A stretch of DNA of 64,000 nucleotides, taken from Liolophura sinensis. Its lineage: Eukaryota > Mollusca > Polyplacophora > Chitonida > Chitonidae. Positions 22,845-33,878 of the stretch are shown one piece after another. A program made the position numbers and the translations under genes. The notes under the pieces are model-generated. The model had not been told where the DNA came from. It did no database searches and worked only from the letters and a program-made list of their open reading frames with translations. Numbering within the stretch: the stretch's first letter is position 1; each line of letters starts with the position of its first letter. Location of the stretch: NCBI RefSeq assembly GCF_032854445.1, contig NC_088301.1, positions 23,160,226-23,224,225 on the forward strand. Direction: 5' to 3'.

Positions 22845-23281
22845 CTAAACACTTTACTGATCAAAAAATGCATCTTCTTCCACGCAATCATTTCTTGTCC
22901 ACGTTTCTCCGCTAAGAGAAACAATTGTGGGCAGAGTTATATATTGTCTTTTCTAGCTCAAATAATTGTCCTTTGCAGGCCAATATGTATTACTGCGCAT
23001 CTATAGCAATCTTTTACATCATATTCTGATTGCTAGTGTTATGTCCATAATATTCAACCAGCTTAGCGGTTAAAAAAAAAGTGAAAAATTGCTTTAGTAG
23101 CCACATGCATGAGCAAATATTCATATGGTCAAGGTCACTTTCACCAAACTGCATACGAAGATATTTCTTCGGTTTATGTTAAACCGCCATCGGGGGACCA
23201 TCTGGCAAGTTTGTCAAATTGTCGTCACATGTATACATGCACTTAGTATTTCGCTCTCCTCCTTGTTGTCAAAGCACGGAG

Positions 23282-23353
23282 GAGATTGCTGTCTTCAACT
23301 GTCGTCTGCTAAACGCTATCACGTGAGTGAAAGGTCGTCATACGGTCAGCAGC
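23282..23353. repeat. 72-bp dispersed repeat, copy 2, at the unit A boundary
   Basis: Near-identical to 8326-8398, and ends 2 bp before the first base that matches the start of unit B. It is not present at the A/B junction (near 43860). Confidence 0.8.
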
Positions 23354-23441
23354 ATAGTTATTTTCATTGATGGATTGACTGGTGGATAGGTGTGTTTCAC
23401 GGGTGGTTCTTACTTCGGGTTAGCTTGTGGATTAGGAGGTT

Positions 23442-23837
23442 TTGTGGACAAACTCACATCAGATACTTTGTGTCAAGCAGGTGTGGTCATTACCTACCCA
23501 GCCAGAGAGAGGTGAAGACGTTCGTCATTATGAAGTCAACTGCTTTAGGATGGGAGATTTAGTTAGCATTGTCACGGATCTCAAAGGGTACAAACACGTG
23601 GTACGCGCCATGTTCGAAAACGGTCACGTGAACAAGGGTGGGTTCAACGTCCTCCGTGTGTTCACGAAATATATATGTAACCGTGTGAAGGATCTTAATC
23701 CCATCCTCAACTACTATCACTACACCCTTCTACCAAACCTGATTGTCCTCCAACGTCCACGCGACCTATCGCCCAGGCCTCAGCACGCCACCCAACGTGA
23801 GGCATCTCCCACGTTCTCCCCTTCCGTGGTGGTCTAG
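23442..23837 (+). other. Conserved open frame of unknown nature
   Basis: Open frame of about 130 codons (FRMGDLVSIVTDLKGYKHVV..., ...FTKYICNRVKDLNPILNYYH) repeated in unit B at 43963-44316. It lies just upstream of the Polinton fossil and may be part of it. I recognise no family. The A/B similarity is no higher than in flanking non-coding DNA, so coding is not shown. Confidence 0.3.
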
Positions 23838-23888
23838 TCCCTACCCTCTGTATCACGTACGCTGTCTTCTGTTTGTGGACGGCACGGT

Positions 23889-23902
23889 ACGGTATAAAAT
23901 AA
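23889..23902 (+). promoter_or_regulatory. TATA-like element
   Basis: 'cggtataaaataac' in a GC-richer stretch, followed 60-90 bp later by 'cagttcagccgtcacg'. Repeated in B near 44410-44423. Could be a promoter relic of the adjoining Polinton fossil; weak evidence. Confidence 0.3.
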
Positions 23903-24220
23903 CAGTGACAGCCGTGCCTGTACAGTGTTCTCCAGCCCAGTTCAGCCGTCACGACCCGTCGTCAGCGTTCAGTCATCACCCGAGTGAGAGTTCGAACAAG
24001 CACCAGGAAGGAAATCTCAGGACATCCCTGTTACCGTCCTACACTAATTGTACTACCAGCTGTACTATCTGCTGAATCGCCTAGAGAGGAGCCATTAACC
24101 CAGGCGGCACATGAGCATGGACTCGGATGAAGGCCTGTCTAGCCAAACAGGAGATGTAGACGACTGAAGGATATGTGCCTTTGCCAAATACAACGAGTAT
24201 CGCTACCTGTTGACGCGTAT

Positions 24221-24490
24221 ATTTATTTATTTATTTATTTGATTGGTGTTTTACGCCGTACTCAAGAATATTTCACTTATACGACGGCGGCCAGCATTAT
24301 GGTGGGTGGAAACCGGGCACAGCCCGGGGGAAACCCACGACCATCCGCAGGTTGCTGGCAGACCTTCCCATGTACGACCGGAGAGGAAGCCAGCATGAGC
24401 TGGACGAACTCACAGCGACCGCATTGGTGAGAGACTCCTGGGTCATTACGCTGCGCTAGCGCGCTAACCGACTGAGCCACGGAGGCCCCC
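24221..24490 (-). mobile_element. Full-length tRNA-derived SINE with 11-bp target duplication, unit A only
   Basis: The youngest-looking and best-preserved SINE. It is flanked by 'ttgacgcgtat' at 24210-24220 and 24491-24501. Unit B has a single uninterrupted copy of that site near 44713. On the minus strand the head starts GGGGGCCTCCGTGGCTCAGT (A box TGGCTCAGTCGG, plus-strand 24468-24479), the B box region is near 24395-24410, and the tail is an (AAAT)n run at 24221. Confidence 0.97.
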
Positions 24491-25087
24491 TTGACGCGTA
24501 TAGACATTCTTTCTAAATACATTTGGGTGGTGACCATCCGCACGAAGACTAGAGCTAATCTCATCGACGCAATTAAGACCATCTTCAGAAGCGGGTGTAC
24601 CGCCTTGTTCCTCTAAACGGACGAGGGAAAAGGATTTCTCAGTACGTCCATTCCAGCATTTTAAAGGAGAAGGGGGGTGTTTTTCTTCCATAACCTTGTT
24701 GATCGAACGGTTTATTCGCACGTTTGAAGGTCGCATGTACAAACACTCCAAGATCAACAACACACGACCTTACCTGGACGTCTTGTCCGCCTTAACACGC
24801 TGGTACAATCGAGTCAACCATCGCAGTATCCTCGAGCACCAATTACCGTCACAACAAGAACGAAAACGAGGTTCCTACTTGGTTATAGTCCCACCCGCTC
24901 TCGGCACGGTTGGCTTTACCGCTATGACGTGGGAGATCTCGTCAAGGGGATTTTCTTGAAATACTACCTCCCCAACTGGAGTCAAGAAGTCTTCCGCATT
25001 CTTCGGCGCCATCACAGGAAGCCTGCGGTCTAAGCGTTGGAAAACTTCAAAGGGGAGCGGTTGGGGGGGGGGGGGGGCATTTTAAGA

Positions 25088-25243
25088 TTTATTTATTTAT
25101 CTATTTAATTGGTGTTTTACGCCATACTCAAGAATGTTTCACTTATACGACGGCGACCAGCATAGTCTGGAGAGGAAACCCGGCAGAGCCCGGGGAAAAC
25201 CCACGACCATCCGCAGGTTGCTGGAAAACCTTCCCACGTACGG
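25088..25243 (-). mobile_element. SINE fragment between the integrase and capsid remnants
   Basis: Tail and core only, ending 'ttcccacgtacggg' with no tRNA-like head. Also present in unit B (45304-45427), so it inserted before the duplication, unlike the 24221 copy. Confidence 0.9.
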
Positions 25244-26429
25244 GACACTTTAAGAGATGGAACTCCAACCCGTGAAGACCTCCGTGGAGACTTACTACCA
25301 AGTGGAGACCGTGTTGGACAAGAAGAAAAAATGCACCACTTGGTCAAGTGGCTTGACTATCCAGCCAGTTTCAGTTCTTGGGTACCTGCGAAGGACGTGA
25401 AACGTATTTAAACTTTTACCCACTTCCTCTGTCACAGTCCTGGTCACGACGCCTAAGTGCAGTCTTTGCTACGACGACCAGTGTATGCAAAGTCTGCGAG
25501 AGAACAAAGGCGGCGCAACCGCCGTGACTGAGATTCTCTTGTACACCGGTCTTTTGGTAGGTGGGTTTACTGAGGAAATCGATGCCGTACTCATCCAAGA
25601 ACAGTCTGCTGTGCTAGTCTTTCAAGATCAATTGAGCAGGACGTTGCTCCATGCGTTTCAATCGCGGAGGGCGATCCGGTAGCACCGAAAAATTTATGGT
25701 TGCATGCTACGTGGCAACAATTGGGACGCCTCCATCAACAAGCTAATCAGAGCCTCTACCAACATGTACCCCTATCGGGCGTACCTCGAGACTCTGCTGA
25801 CCTACTTCAATAAGGCCATTAGACACCCACTTTGTGTTTTTTGGTATGGGGACACGCCCGCTCAGATGGACACCACGGGCATCAGGAACGCCGGGTTTAG
25901 AAAACGGCGAGCCCTTGCATGGGAGCAAGCCGATCGTATTCCTGCATAAATCGGGATCCTGCTGGTAGATTAAGCATCCCCGGGGCGTGGTTCCTTTGCA
26001 TTGTTTTAATGTGATTGCATGTGAAATGTGATGACAAAGCATTTTGAGTATTTCTAGACCAGTGACGTCTAACAAATTGCAGTTAACATCTCTACATTTT
26101 TTTTACCTAATTCAGCTTAAACCATGTTGCTACGGTGAGTGTAAAATTCTACCATTTATGCACTTACATGTACATGAACAATTAGAATAAACCCTGACTG
26201 AGGTAAACTGACAGAGGGCGTATTTCGCCAGTTACGTGTATACACTATGTTTGATTTACGAGTAGACATCAGTACCCAAGCCCTCATAATTAATGTACGT
26301 GTGTGCATGTCAGCATGTGTATAGCTAATATATCCATCTCTTAGCTTATGTAGTGAGAAGTAAAAGCAACAGTTTTCTCCTGTCCTGACAACATGAATTT
26401 TTTTGGTTTTCATTGTATACTGAATCACA

Positions 26430-26930
26430 GGCTTACACTTTGTGGCGGTGGTTTACTGCATTACTCCGGCTCCTTCCCCATGACTTACATCACGGGCTTA
26501 CACTTTGTGGCGGTGGTTTATTGCGTTACTGCGGCTCCTTCCCCATGACTTACATCACGGGCTTACACTTTGTGGCGGTGGTTTACTGCATTACTCCGGC
26601 TCCTTCCCCATGACTTACATCACGGGCTTACACTTTGTGGCGGTGGTTTACTGCATTACTCCGGCTCCTTCCCCATGACTTACATCACGGGCTTACACTT
26701 TGTGGCGGTGGTTTATTGCGTTACTCCTGTTTCTTTCTCATTACTTCCATCACTGGCTTAAATTTTGTGGCAGTGGTTTACTATCTTCCCCCGGTTTCTT
26801 CCCCATCACTTGTATCTATGGCTTAAACTTTGTGGCAGTGGTTTACTACATTTACTCCGGTTTCTTTCTCATCACTTCCATCAATGGCTTACACTTTGTG
26901 GAGGTGGTTTACTGCATTACTCCCGCTTAG
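26430..26930. repeat. 65-bp satellite array, unit A, left part
   Basis: Unit 'ggcttacactttgtggcggt' followed by 'ggtttactgcattactccgg' and 'ctccttccccatgacttacatcac'-type endings, period 65, about 7-8 copies. Two more copies follow a palindrome at 27160-27310. Overlapping Trp/Leu-rich frames across it are repeat artefacts. Unit B has fewer copies (46250-46630). Confidence 0.95.
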
Positions 26931-27014
26931 ACGTTGGCGCGGCTTCCGAAGAGTTTATAAAAATAAAATTAAAAAATAAATTTTTTTTTAAATAATATAA
27001 ATTTACAATAAGGG

Positions 27015-27152
27015 TATGTAATTCGTAACCCTCGATATCAAATTTATTAAACTCGAATAGTAGTTTTCATTTGTTCCTCGCCGGAGGCTCGGAACAAATC
27101 AAAACTGCTACTCTCGTTAATAAATTTGATATCGAGGGTCACGAATTACATA
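27015..27152. repeat. ~138-bp near-perfect palindrome inside the 65-bp satellite
   Basis: Left arm 'tatgtaattcgtaaccctcg' at 27015 mirrors right arm 'cgagggtcacgaattacata' ending 27152; the centre is around 'cgccggaggctcgg' near 27084. Only a few mismatches lie between arms. It interrupts the satellite and is flanked on its left by an A/T-rich run, as for a foldback or MITE-type insertion. Also in unit B at 46729-46864. Confidence 0.9.
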
Positions 27153-27159
27153 TTCTCTG

Positions 27160-27310
27160 TGGCTTACACTTTGTGGCGGCGGCTTACTGCATTACTCCGG
27201 TTTCTTTCTCGTCACTTACACCACTGGCTTACATTTTGTGGTTGTGATTTACTGTATTAACTCTAGCTTCCTCCTCATCACGTACATCACTGGCTTACAC
27301 TTTGTGGAAC
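27160..27310. repeat. 65-bp satellite array, unit A, right part
   Basis: Two to two and a half further 65-bp repeats ('ggcttacactttgtggcggc' at about 27161) continuing the array beyond the palindrome. Confidence 0.85.
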
Positions 27311-27439
27311 CAGCCCCGATTTTGGTAGAGGTTCCACTTCGCGTCCGGTAGATCCAGGGGGCAAAAATATAACAGCCGAAAAACAGGGCCTGTTACCCCT
27401 CTAGAATCAGCTCTGGATTTCCACTCCTAAACAACCCGC

Positions 27440-28380
27440 CAATGTAACCCAGCTTCAGGGGGAACAACTCTCCCCGCCTTATATTAGACACGGATTACAT
27501 GCGGTGTAGGGGAGGTAACTTTAACAGGCATTGTCGCAATGTAGATAATATCAGTTAATATTAGTAAATATTATTAACAATATTTGTACTGATACTACTG
27601 ATAGTCACTTAACAGAAATTATGAGTGTCAGTGTATTATTCTGCAATCAGAATCATTCCCTTCTTAGTCGGGTGGACCAGAATCGGATTCGGCAAAACAC
27701 CTGGAAACTTTGGAAATTTTTGTAAATTCTCCCTTGGTACTTAACATCTTAGAGGACACAAGTACAGGATTGTCCGCATATTGTGTCATCCCCGTGAGGT
27801 GTCCTGGTGTCTTTCGCATGGTGTAGTCTTACAGTACCGTGCATGCCACCAATCCTCTACAAGTAGATACTTTATGACAGGCATAACGTTGAAAGTGACG
27901 GTGAGCATTATTGCCCACATACAGAAAAGGTCAAGCTCGCACACTGTTCATCTTTTTCTGTTTTTTTTTTTAATGGGTAATTTGGTCTCAAAATGTTTGT
28001 GGAATGACCCAAAGGCTTTATGCATGATAAGGGTAGCGTATCTCTTAAATTAATCATACAGATTCAAATTACAGTAATTTTGACAATACAGCAATAATTA
28101 TCCAAAATGAATAAAAACTTCAGAAGCTTGGAACATTGATGTCAAAAATTTTTATATATTATCAGCAATATCAAACGATGTACCACGCACACAAAAGAAA
28201 CTCAGTCTGAAATTTCTTAGAAATATTTCAAAACATGTACAAAATAAGTTCATATGGCAAAATATGTATTGACACAGGGGAAACGTACATGTAAATGTAG
28301 GCCAAAGCATGAAAAAGTATCCAGTACATGGTAAAGAGTAAGCTGCATTAACGACGATTCTAAGGAGAAACTATGACGCG
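27440..28380. repeat. Old block repeat, copy 1 (3' of the coiled-coil gene)
   Basis: Aligns in order with 36600-37520: 'cagggggaacaactctccc', 'agtacaggattgtccgcata', 'aagtgacggtgagcatt', 'aaggtcaagctcgcacactg', and 'gtacatgtaaatgtaggcc' with 'gtaagctgcattaa'. Similarity is clearly lower than between units A and B. No gene recognised inside. Confidence 0.8.
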
Positions 28381-28977
28381 AGCTCTTGTTGGAACTCGTT
28401 CAGAATATACTATTACAACACAGCAGCTTCAAGCGGTTGACTTACTCTAACAAATAACAGCTGTTCCTAGCACAACAAACTGAATTCAGTGAAACCGTTT
28501 AAGGTTGCGTATCGCAATAATTATGATACTGGTTTCAACACATTCCACAACATTAGACAAAAACGTTTACATCAGAAAATGTTTTGGGAAATGCTATACG
28601 TCAACGGAAAGGTCCATCACTACATGTATGTTATCGTCACCATAGTAACTACCGTACACGTAATAAATGCCTATGTTTTGGTAAATCCTTAATTCGAGCA
28701 AAACAAAATTGACTGGAAATTAATCGTGGCATAAACCATGTGTAATATTCTCTCATTTAAAATGCCTTCAATATGCCCGCATGCATACAGTCATCTAATT
28801 TTCCCCGGAACTTGGGTGTTACCCGGTTTCGACCCTTTAACCTGCAGATGAGCTTCTGACATTTTCGCTTGATAGACTGAATGGGTGATTGCTTTCTGTA
28901 TTTGCTCGCTCTCCGTCAGACCTCCTTTTCCTACCATTCAACATCCTGCCAATGAATTTATGGAAGCCACTTCCATC

Positions 28978-31900
28978 TTAGATGCCACCTCCACTTGTAG
29001 CGATGCTGGATGATGTTCTTGCTGAGGTGTTAGGCATGACAGGCAAAAAAGCCTCTTGCTTTGACCTCTTCCATTCTTCTACTGGTCTGTCAGAATTGTT
29101 CTGGTTTACATTATCCGTAAAGACATCCAACTTATTATCCAGCATTTTGTCCAACTTTCTGGTGACCTGCAGTGACATTTCTCTCGCCATTTCTGCCTCC
29201 AGCCTGGCACAGGCATCCTTCAGACGCTGACTGCGGTACATCTTGATGGAGTACTTCCGCTTTAGATCTGCCATGTCTCTGTTCTGTCGTTTCAGCGCCT
29301 CGCGCACTTCGTCGTTCCTGGCAGAGATTCCGGTTATTTTTGCCATCGCTTTGTCGGTTTCCTTCTTGACATCTGCCCAGTTTTTCCTCAGGTGTTGCCA
29401 AATACCTATAAGCGAATAAATCATGAGCGAAGGGTAAAATTGAGGGCGACTCAGTAAATTCTAATAAATTCAGTGTGAATGCTAACATGCAATAAGGATA
29501 TTAATTAATTCACATTTTCTGTTACATTTTATTAAATAGTTCTTTAGACCGGAGTTTGTAACGAAATACAAGGGTAAAAAGAACAGACAAACAGAGAGAC
29601 ACTGGTGCAACGAAAATTGAAGCAGGATGAGTAAGGTGGGGGTGGAGGATGTGGTGGGTGTGGATGGTGGGGTGGGGTGGTGGGGTGGGTGTGGTGGGGG
29701 TTGGGGGTCGGGTAATGGTTCAGTGACTAAAATGATGATCGGTGTCCACTATAGATGAAACTTATACAACTGAGACAGAGTGGTTTAACATGCGAAAAAA
29801 GAAGAACTTTCTTTCAAAAGTGAGAAAAACTGAATTCAGGTCAAAACCTGAATATTACACAAGACGAAGATCAAAGGACCGACACATACAGCTCTACTTG
29901 AAAGCAGTACTTGTTCTTCCAAATACAAAACATTTCAACAAGAAAACCCTCAAATTTAAAAGATTTTACGGTTTCACAGCTTTAATTTTTAGGTTCATTA
30001 GATCAGGAATTAGGTGCCTTCAGTAAATTTATCTAAATAAAATCTGTATTATACTTGAAAGTACCAACAACAAATAAATAAAGCAATTACAAATACATGT
30101 ACAAGACAAAACCGTACCTTTCATCCTCCATCTGATGATATCTTAACTCTGCTGCTCTCTCAGTTTCACGAAGAAGTTTTTCTGCTAGTTTCAGTTTTAG
30201 TTCTTCCCTAGAGGCGTTGATATTTCCTGAAACAAACTTTTCTTTCAGTTTTGTATGACAAAGAAACATATTACCAAATAATGATATGAAACCTATTTTA
30301 ACATAGTCTATATCAGGTGAGGACTTCGAAAATTACCGACATTTACTGTACTGCGAATTTAACTGATTATGTAGGACTTAGTTGATGTGTCCTTTCAGAA
30401 AGCGGAGTGTTACGTTGCAGTAAGTTATTCACTAAGAAAATTTGTGTAAACGTAATTAGTGGACTCAAAAATCTATTATCTTGGAATCAGTAATTTCCAA
30501 ATAGAATCTGTTCTAGTGAACACACCATCCCAAAAGCTGAAGTGTTTTTAAATATTGAAATTTTTAAAAAAAAGTTGATAGAAGTTATTCACCAACCTTT
30601 CTGCTCTTGCGTGATGGGTGTGGCGGGTTTTAGTGTAGCATGGATTTTCGGCAGGGTGAACTTCGTGTTAACTGAAGGTTAAACAAAAAGTATTTAGAGA
30701 ATCTAAACAAAGTGATCTTACTTTCGATGAAAACAATTTAAATGAAATGATCAATATAATTATCATTTCTGACACCATGTCTCTCTGCCGCAGTGACAGT
30801 TCAAATACTCTCTCCAATCATTATCCATGAAAAAAATCTTAATTTAAAACGCATAGAAAACAACAAAATAACATAACATTTATATCATGTATCAACTAGA
30901 AATCGGTTACAAATGAATCACCTAGGTTATGTCTGACGTTAAAGATTTTCTGTCTGAGCTCTCCATTTCTTCCTTGGTTGGCCAGCGGTGGGAGACGAAG
31001 TGGAAGTAAATCCATGTTGAAAGTTTGCTGGGCTTTAGCTAGTTTAGGAATTTAGAAACAAAAAAACAGACCCCATAAAGAAACTGTAATAATGGCTGTC
31101 GTACATTTTCGACACAAAATCTCTGAAGCTACCGGTACGTGTTTATGCAATAAACAAATGCTCAAAGCATGGAAATTCTTCGCTACTTTAGTCAATATTT
31201 TCAAAATCTGTATATTTAAATTTCAACCTCGACCAAGATTCTGACACTTGCAATAAAATAAATAAGAAATTTATTCGTTGATTGTTCAGTTTAAAAAATA
31301 AATTAGATATGGCTTATTAACTAACCTGTCTGCTGCATTGAGGCTTTTGATGTGACATGGGTTCTCGGAAGGCTGATAGTTGTGTCAACTGAAGGTTGAA
31401 AAAAAAATAGGTATTTAGAAAACGGAAACAAAATGGTATTACATGTACTCTCGTTGAAAACAAACTGATTAACATCCATCACAATTTGCCTTTTCTGAGA
31501 AGGATGTTCAAATTCTCAATGAGTCTCTGGTTGTAGCTCTTGTACATTTATATCAGGTATCACTAAAAGGTTAAAAGCAAATCACCTATGTCATGTTTGA
31601 CGTCGAAGGTCTTCTGTCTGAAGTCTTCATTTCTTCTTGGTTTGGCCACCGGTGGAAGACAAAAGGAAAGCTTTACACCCGTGTTGGAAATTTGCTGGTC
31701 TTTAGTCAATTTAGAAACTGAAAAGCAAGAAGTGAAACAGACCCCTTAAATAAATAATAAACGAAAATTTGTTCATATAGCCAGCCGTCATCCGTGAAAA
31801 ATAATGTTACGGGGCCTTCACTTTGGAAAAATGAAAGTTTTCTTTTGTTGGGGAAACCAGATCTAAGGCATAGAAACTGGAACTGATATACGATGGGTTT

Positions 31901-32630
31901 ATTTGAAGACAGTTACCAGTTATGACATGCAGCCAGCTGCTTTCATCAACAATTAGAAAGGTGGCCCATTATTGCGACCAATTCTCCTACGTTATTTTTC
32001 CGGTCATGGTAGCCGACTCCTCATAAAAATAAATAAAGCCCTGGGTATGTGATAAGACATTATTCTTTAGTTTCCGATGCAAAACTCTTTTATATCAAAT
32101 GCTAAGAACCCATGTCAAAAAACATAACCCACAAAATATACAGCTTCTTTGTGACTTCAGTAATTTAAACTATGAATTTAAATTTACTCTTTGCCTACTC
32201 TTTGAGGAGGGTTCTGACACGTACCATGAAGTAAGGAAATTTATTCGAACACATTAGGCCCATTTGCATATCAACTAATACCGGGTGTCACTGATGTTTT
32301 TGTCTTTTCAATGAACAATGGAGTAATTGTAAGGATAGCTGCAGATTAAAACTTAAGAGGAAGAAGAAATTGATAAGACCAACCATGTATAAGCTCAGTA
32401 ACACTGACCTAATGTAGTAAGGTATAAAGTTAGGAAGAAAGATGTGTTTCATAGTATCATGGGAATCAGAACCAAGACTTACATTAAGGTGTAAAACTGT
32501 AACTTAAATAGCTACACATCCTGAAATGAAAATTATACATGCCTACCTTGTCTTGCCGGTGGCGGATAGTTGCTCCTTCGATATTCTGTGCCAATAACTG
32601 GCAACTTGTTCATGTATTCTGTCATCATTT
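28978..32630 (-). CDS. Coiled-coil protein gene with duplicated exon pair, unit A copy (seven visible exons)
   Basis: Exons, 5' to 3': 32547-32630 (MMTEYMNKLPVIGTEYRRSN), 31586-31717, 31326-31388, 30922-31050, 30597-30671, 30118-30226, 28978-29405. All have AG/GT borders except the 30922-31050 acceptor, where unit B has 'tttctcag' and A has 'tttctaaa'. Exons join in consistent phases. Exon pair 2+3 (SKLTKDQQ...FDVKHDI, VDTTISLPRTHVTSK) is repeated as pair 4+5 (PKLAKAQQ...FNVRHNL, VNTKFTLPKIHATLK). Exons 6-7 are strongly Lys/Arg/Glu-rich (ASREELKLKLAEKLLRETER; MADLKRKYSIKMYRSQRLKD), a long predicted coiled coil. The last exon has one extra base near its start relative to B (ttggCaacacc), shifting the frame. 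Product unidentified, perhaps cytoskeletal. As written, A probably does not make the full protein. Confidence 0.75.
29633..29712 (+). repeat. G-rich minisatellite in the last intron of the coiled-coil gene
   Basis: Plus strand has repeated 'ggtggg', 'ggtgtgg' and 'ggggtgg' runs that could form G-quadruplexes on the template strand. It is shorter in unit B (about 49328-49388). Confidence 0.75.
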
Positions 32631-33833
32631 CTGGAAAATCAAATCATCAATTCTCTTCATATGAACAATGCGCATGTTCTGTTATCAAAACTTTAGACTG
32701 GCATCAACGATCATGCATTATCCTAGATCTGAGATCTCTTTCATTCTCCCCAACTTTCAGAATAATGTTGAAGCTAAGCTGGAAAAATGGCTAACCCATC
32801 TCAGAGCTAGTATTATAAATACTCAAAATATGACAGATTCTGAATAACCACAAAACATCGAAAGTCTGAGCAAAATACGTCAACGATGTCAAAGTTTGGA
32901 CGCCATTACTTTATTGTTATCGCTTCAGGCTTAATGTAGGCAGTAAACAGTTTGATGTTAAATCAACATTCACGCCTGTTGAAACAATCATTACTGATAA
33001 CGGTATTCAGAAGTTTAATGTACACTGTAATATTGTTTATCACTTTTTGCCGTGCTATAGATACGCTACAAAATAAGACAAATGGGCAAGTGTTTGCTAT
33101 GAATTACACATGTGCCATTATTCATATATTTCCTTTCTGTAATGATAAATGCAGGGAAGAGAATCGTTTTGATCAAAATCATATGAAATTTTTTCTACTA
33201 GCTGGCCCTTTATACTTCAGTATAACGATTAGTTTTGATCATTTTTCTCTAAAATTATATACTTCTTCACTATTCACGACAAAAACTGCTGATCGGCCGA
33301 CAATTCTCATCCCTCATAATGTCGAAAAGAATACAGACATGAACATTTACCTGCCATAAACTTAAGTCTATGATTATTCAGGTGCTGGTGTCAATCTTGA
33401 CAATCGATTCGTCTGAACTGAAGTGGTAATACTTTATTGATATCTGTGACATCATTTGTTAGTTACGTCACGTCCTCGTGAGCCATCACGCCAAAAAAAG
33501 TGACGTCATTTAATCGTCTGCTGAGGTTAGTCAAGTGAAGATGTACACCGATCACACTGGTTAGTCAGTAGACGAATATCTGCAGTACAGTGGCCACATG
33601 TATAACATTAAAACCTTGATATTAAAAATACATGTAGATTTCTAGACTTGGGCCTACTTGTATATTCTTAACTTGTTACTAGTCTTGCCCATTTTGCCTC
33701 TTAAGCTCATTAGATCACTGCAACAATCAATTTCACCAAATCATTAAATATTTTAGAATTTGTATTATTTACAGAAGAGAAAAATCGTATTTGTAAATGC
33801 TCTATTATCAAGTTCCCTTCGGAAGGAATGTTT

Positions 33834-33849
33834 GGCCCTGAAAAGGGCC
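33834..33849 (-). terminator. Histone mRNA 3' stem-loop
   Basis: On the minus strand reads GGCCCTTTTCAGGGCC, a perfect 6-bp stem with a 4-base loop that fits the replication-dependent histone consensus, 30 bp past the H2A stop. A clear purine-rich downstream element (CAAGAAAGA type) was not seen. The element is deleted in unit B. Confidence 0.95.
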
Positions 33850-33878
33850 TTTGGATTGTGTCACTTGGAAACAGCGAC

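Larger units (their letters stand above)
24100..25950 (+). mobile_element. Polinton/Maverick fossil in unit A (integrase and capsid remnants)
   Basis: Old virus-like element, broken in several places. Parts: a retrovirus-like integrase (rve) remnant, about 24150-25035, of the type found in Polintons; and a major capsid (double jelly-roll) remnant, about 25255-25950, recognisable by 'NMYPYRAYLETLLTYFNKA' near 25763. No DNA polymerase B, packaging ATPase or protease was seen, and no terminal inverted repeats, so only a small part of a 15-20-kb element remains. Most of the decay is shared with unit B and so predates the duplication. A SINE is inserted in the integrase part in this copy only. Confidence 0.85.

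Noticed and set aside
23707-23952. Minus-strand frame opposite the conserved frame in unit A
   Set aside because: Shadow frame, not preserved as a start-to-stop frame in unit B.
26413-26995. Overlapping frames starting MWRWF every 65 bp
   Set aside because: They restart at each satellite unit and shift frame with it, because 65 is not a multiple of 3.
32952-33359. 135-codon open frame between the coiled-coil gene and H2A
   Set aside because: Leu/Ile/Phe-rich composition expected of AT-rich DNA, no recognisable domain, and the whole stretch is missing in unit B.
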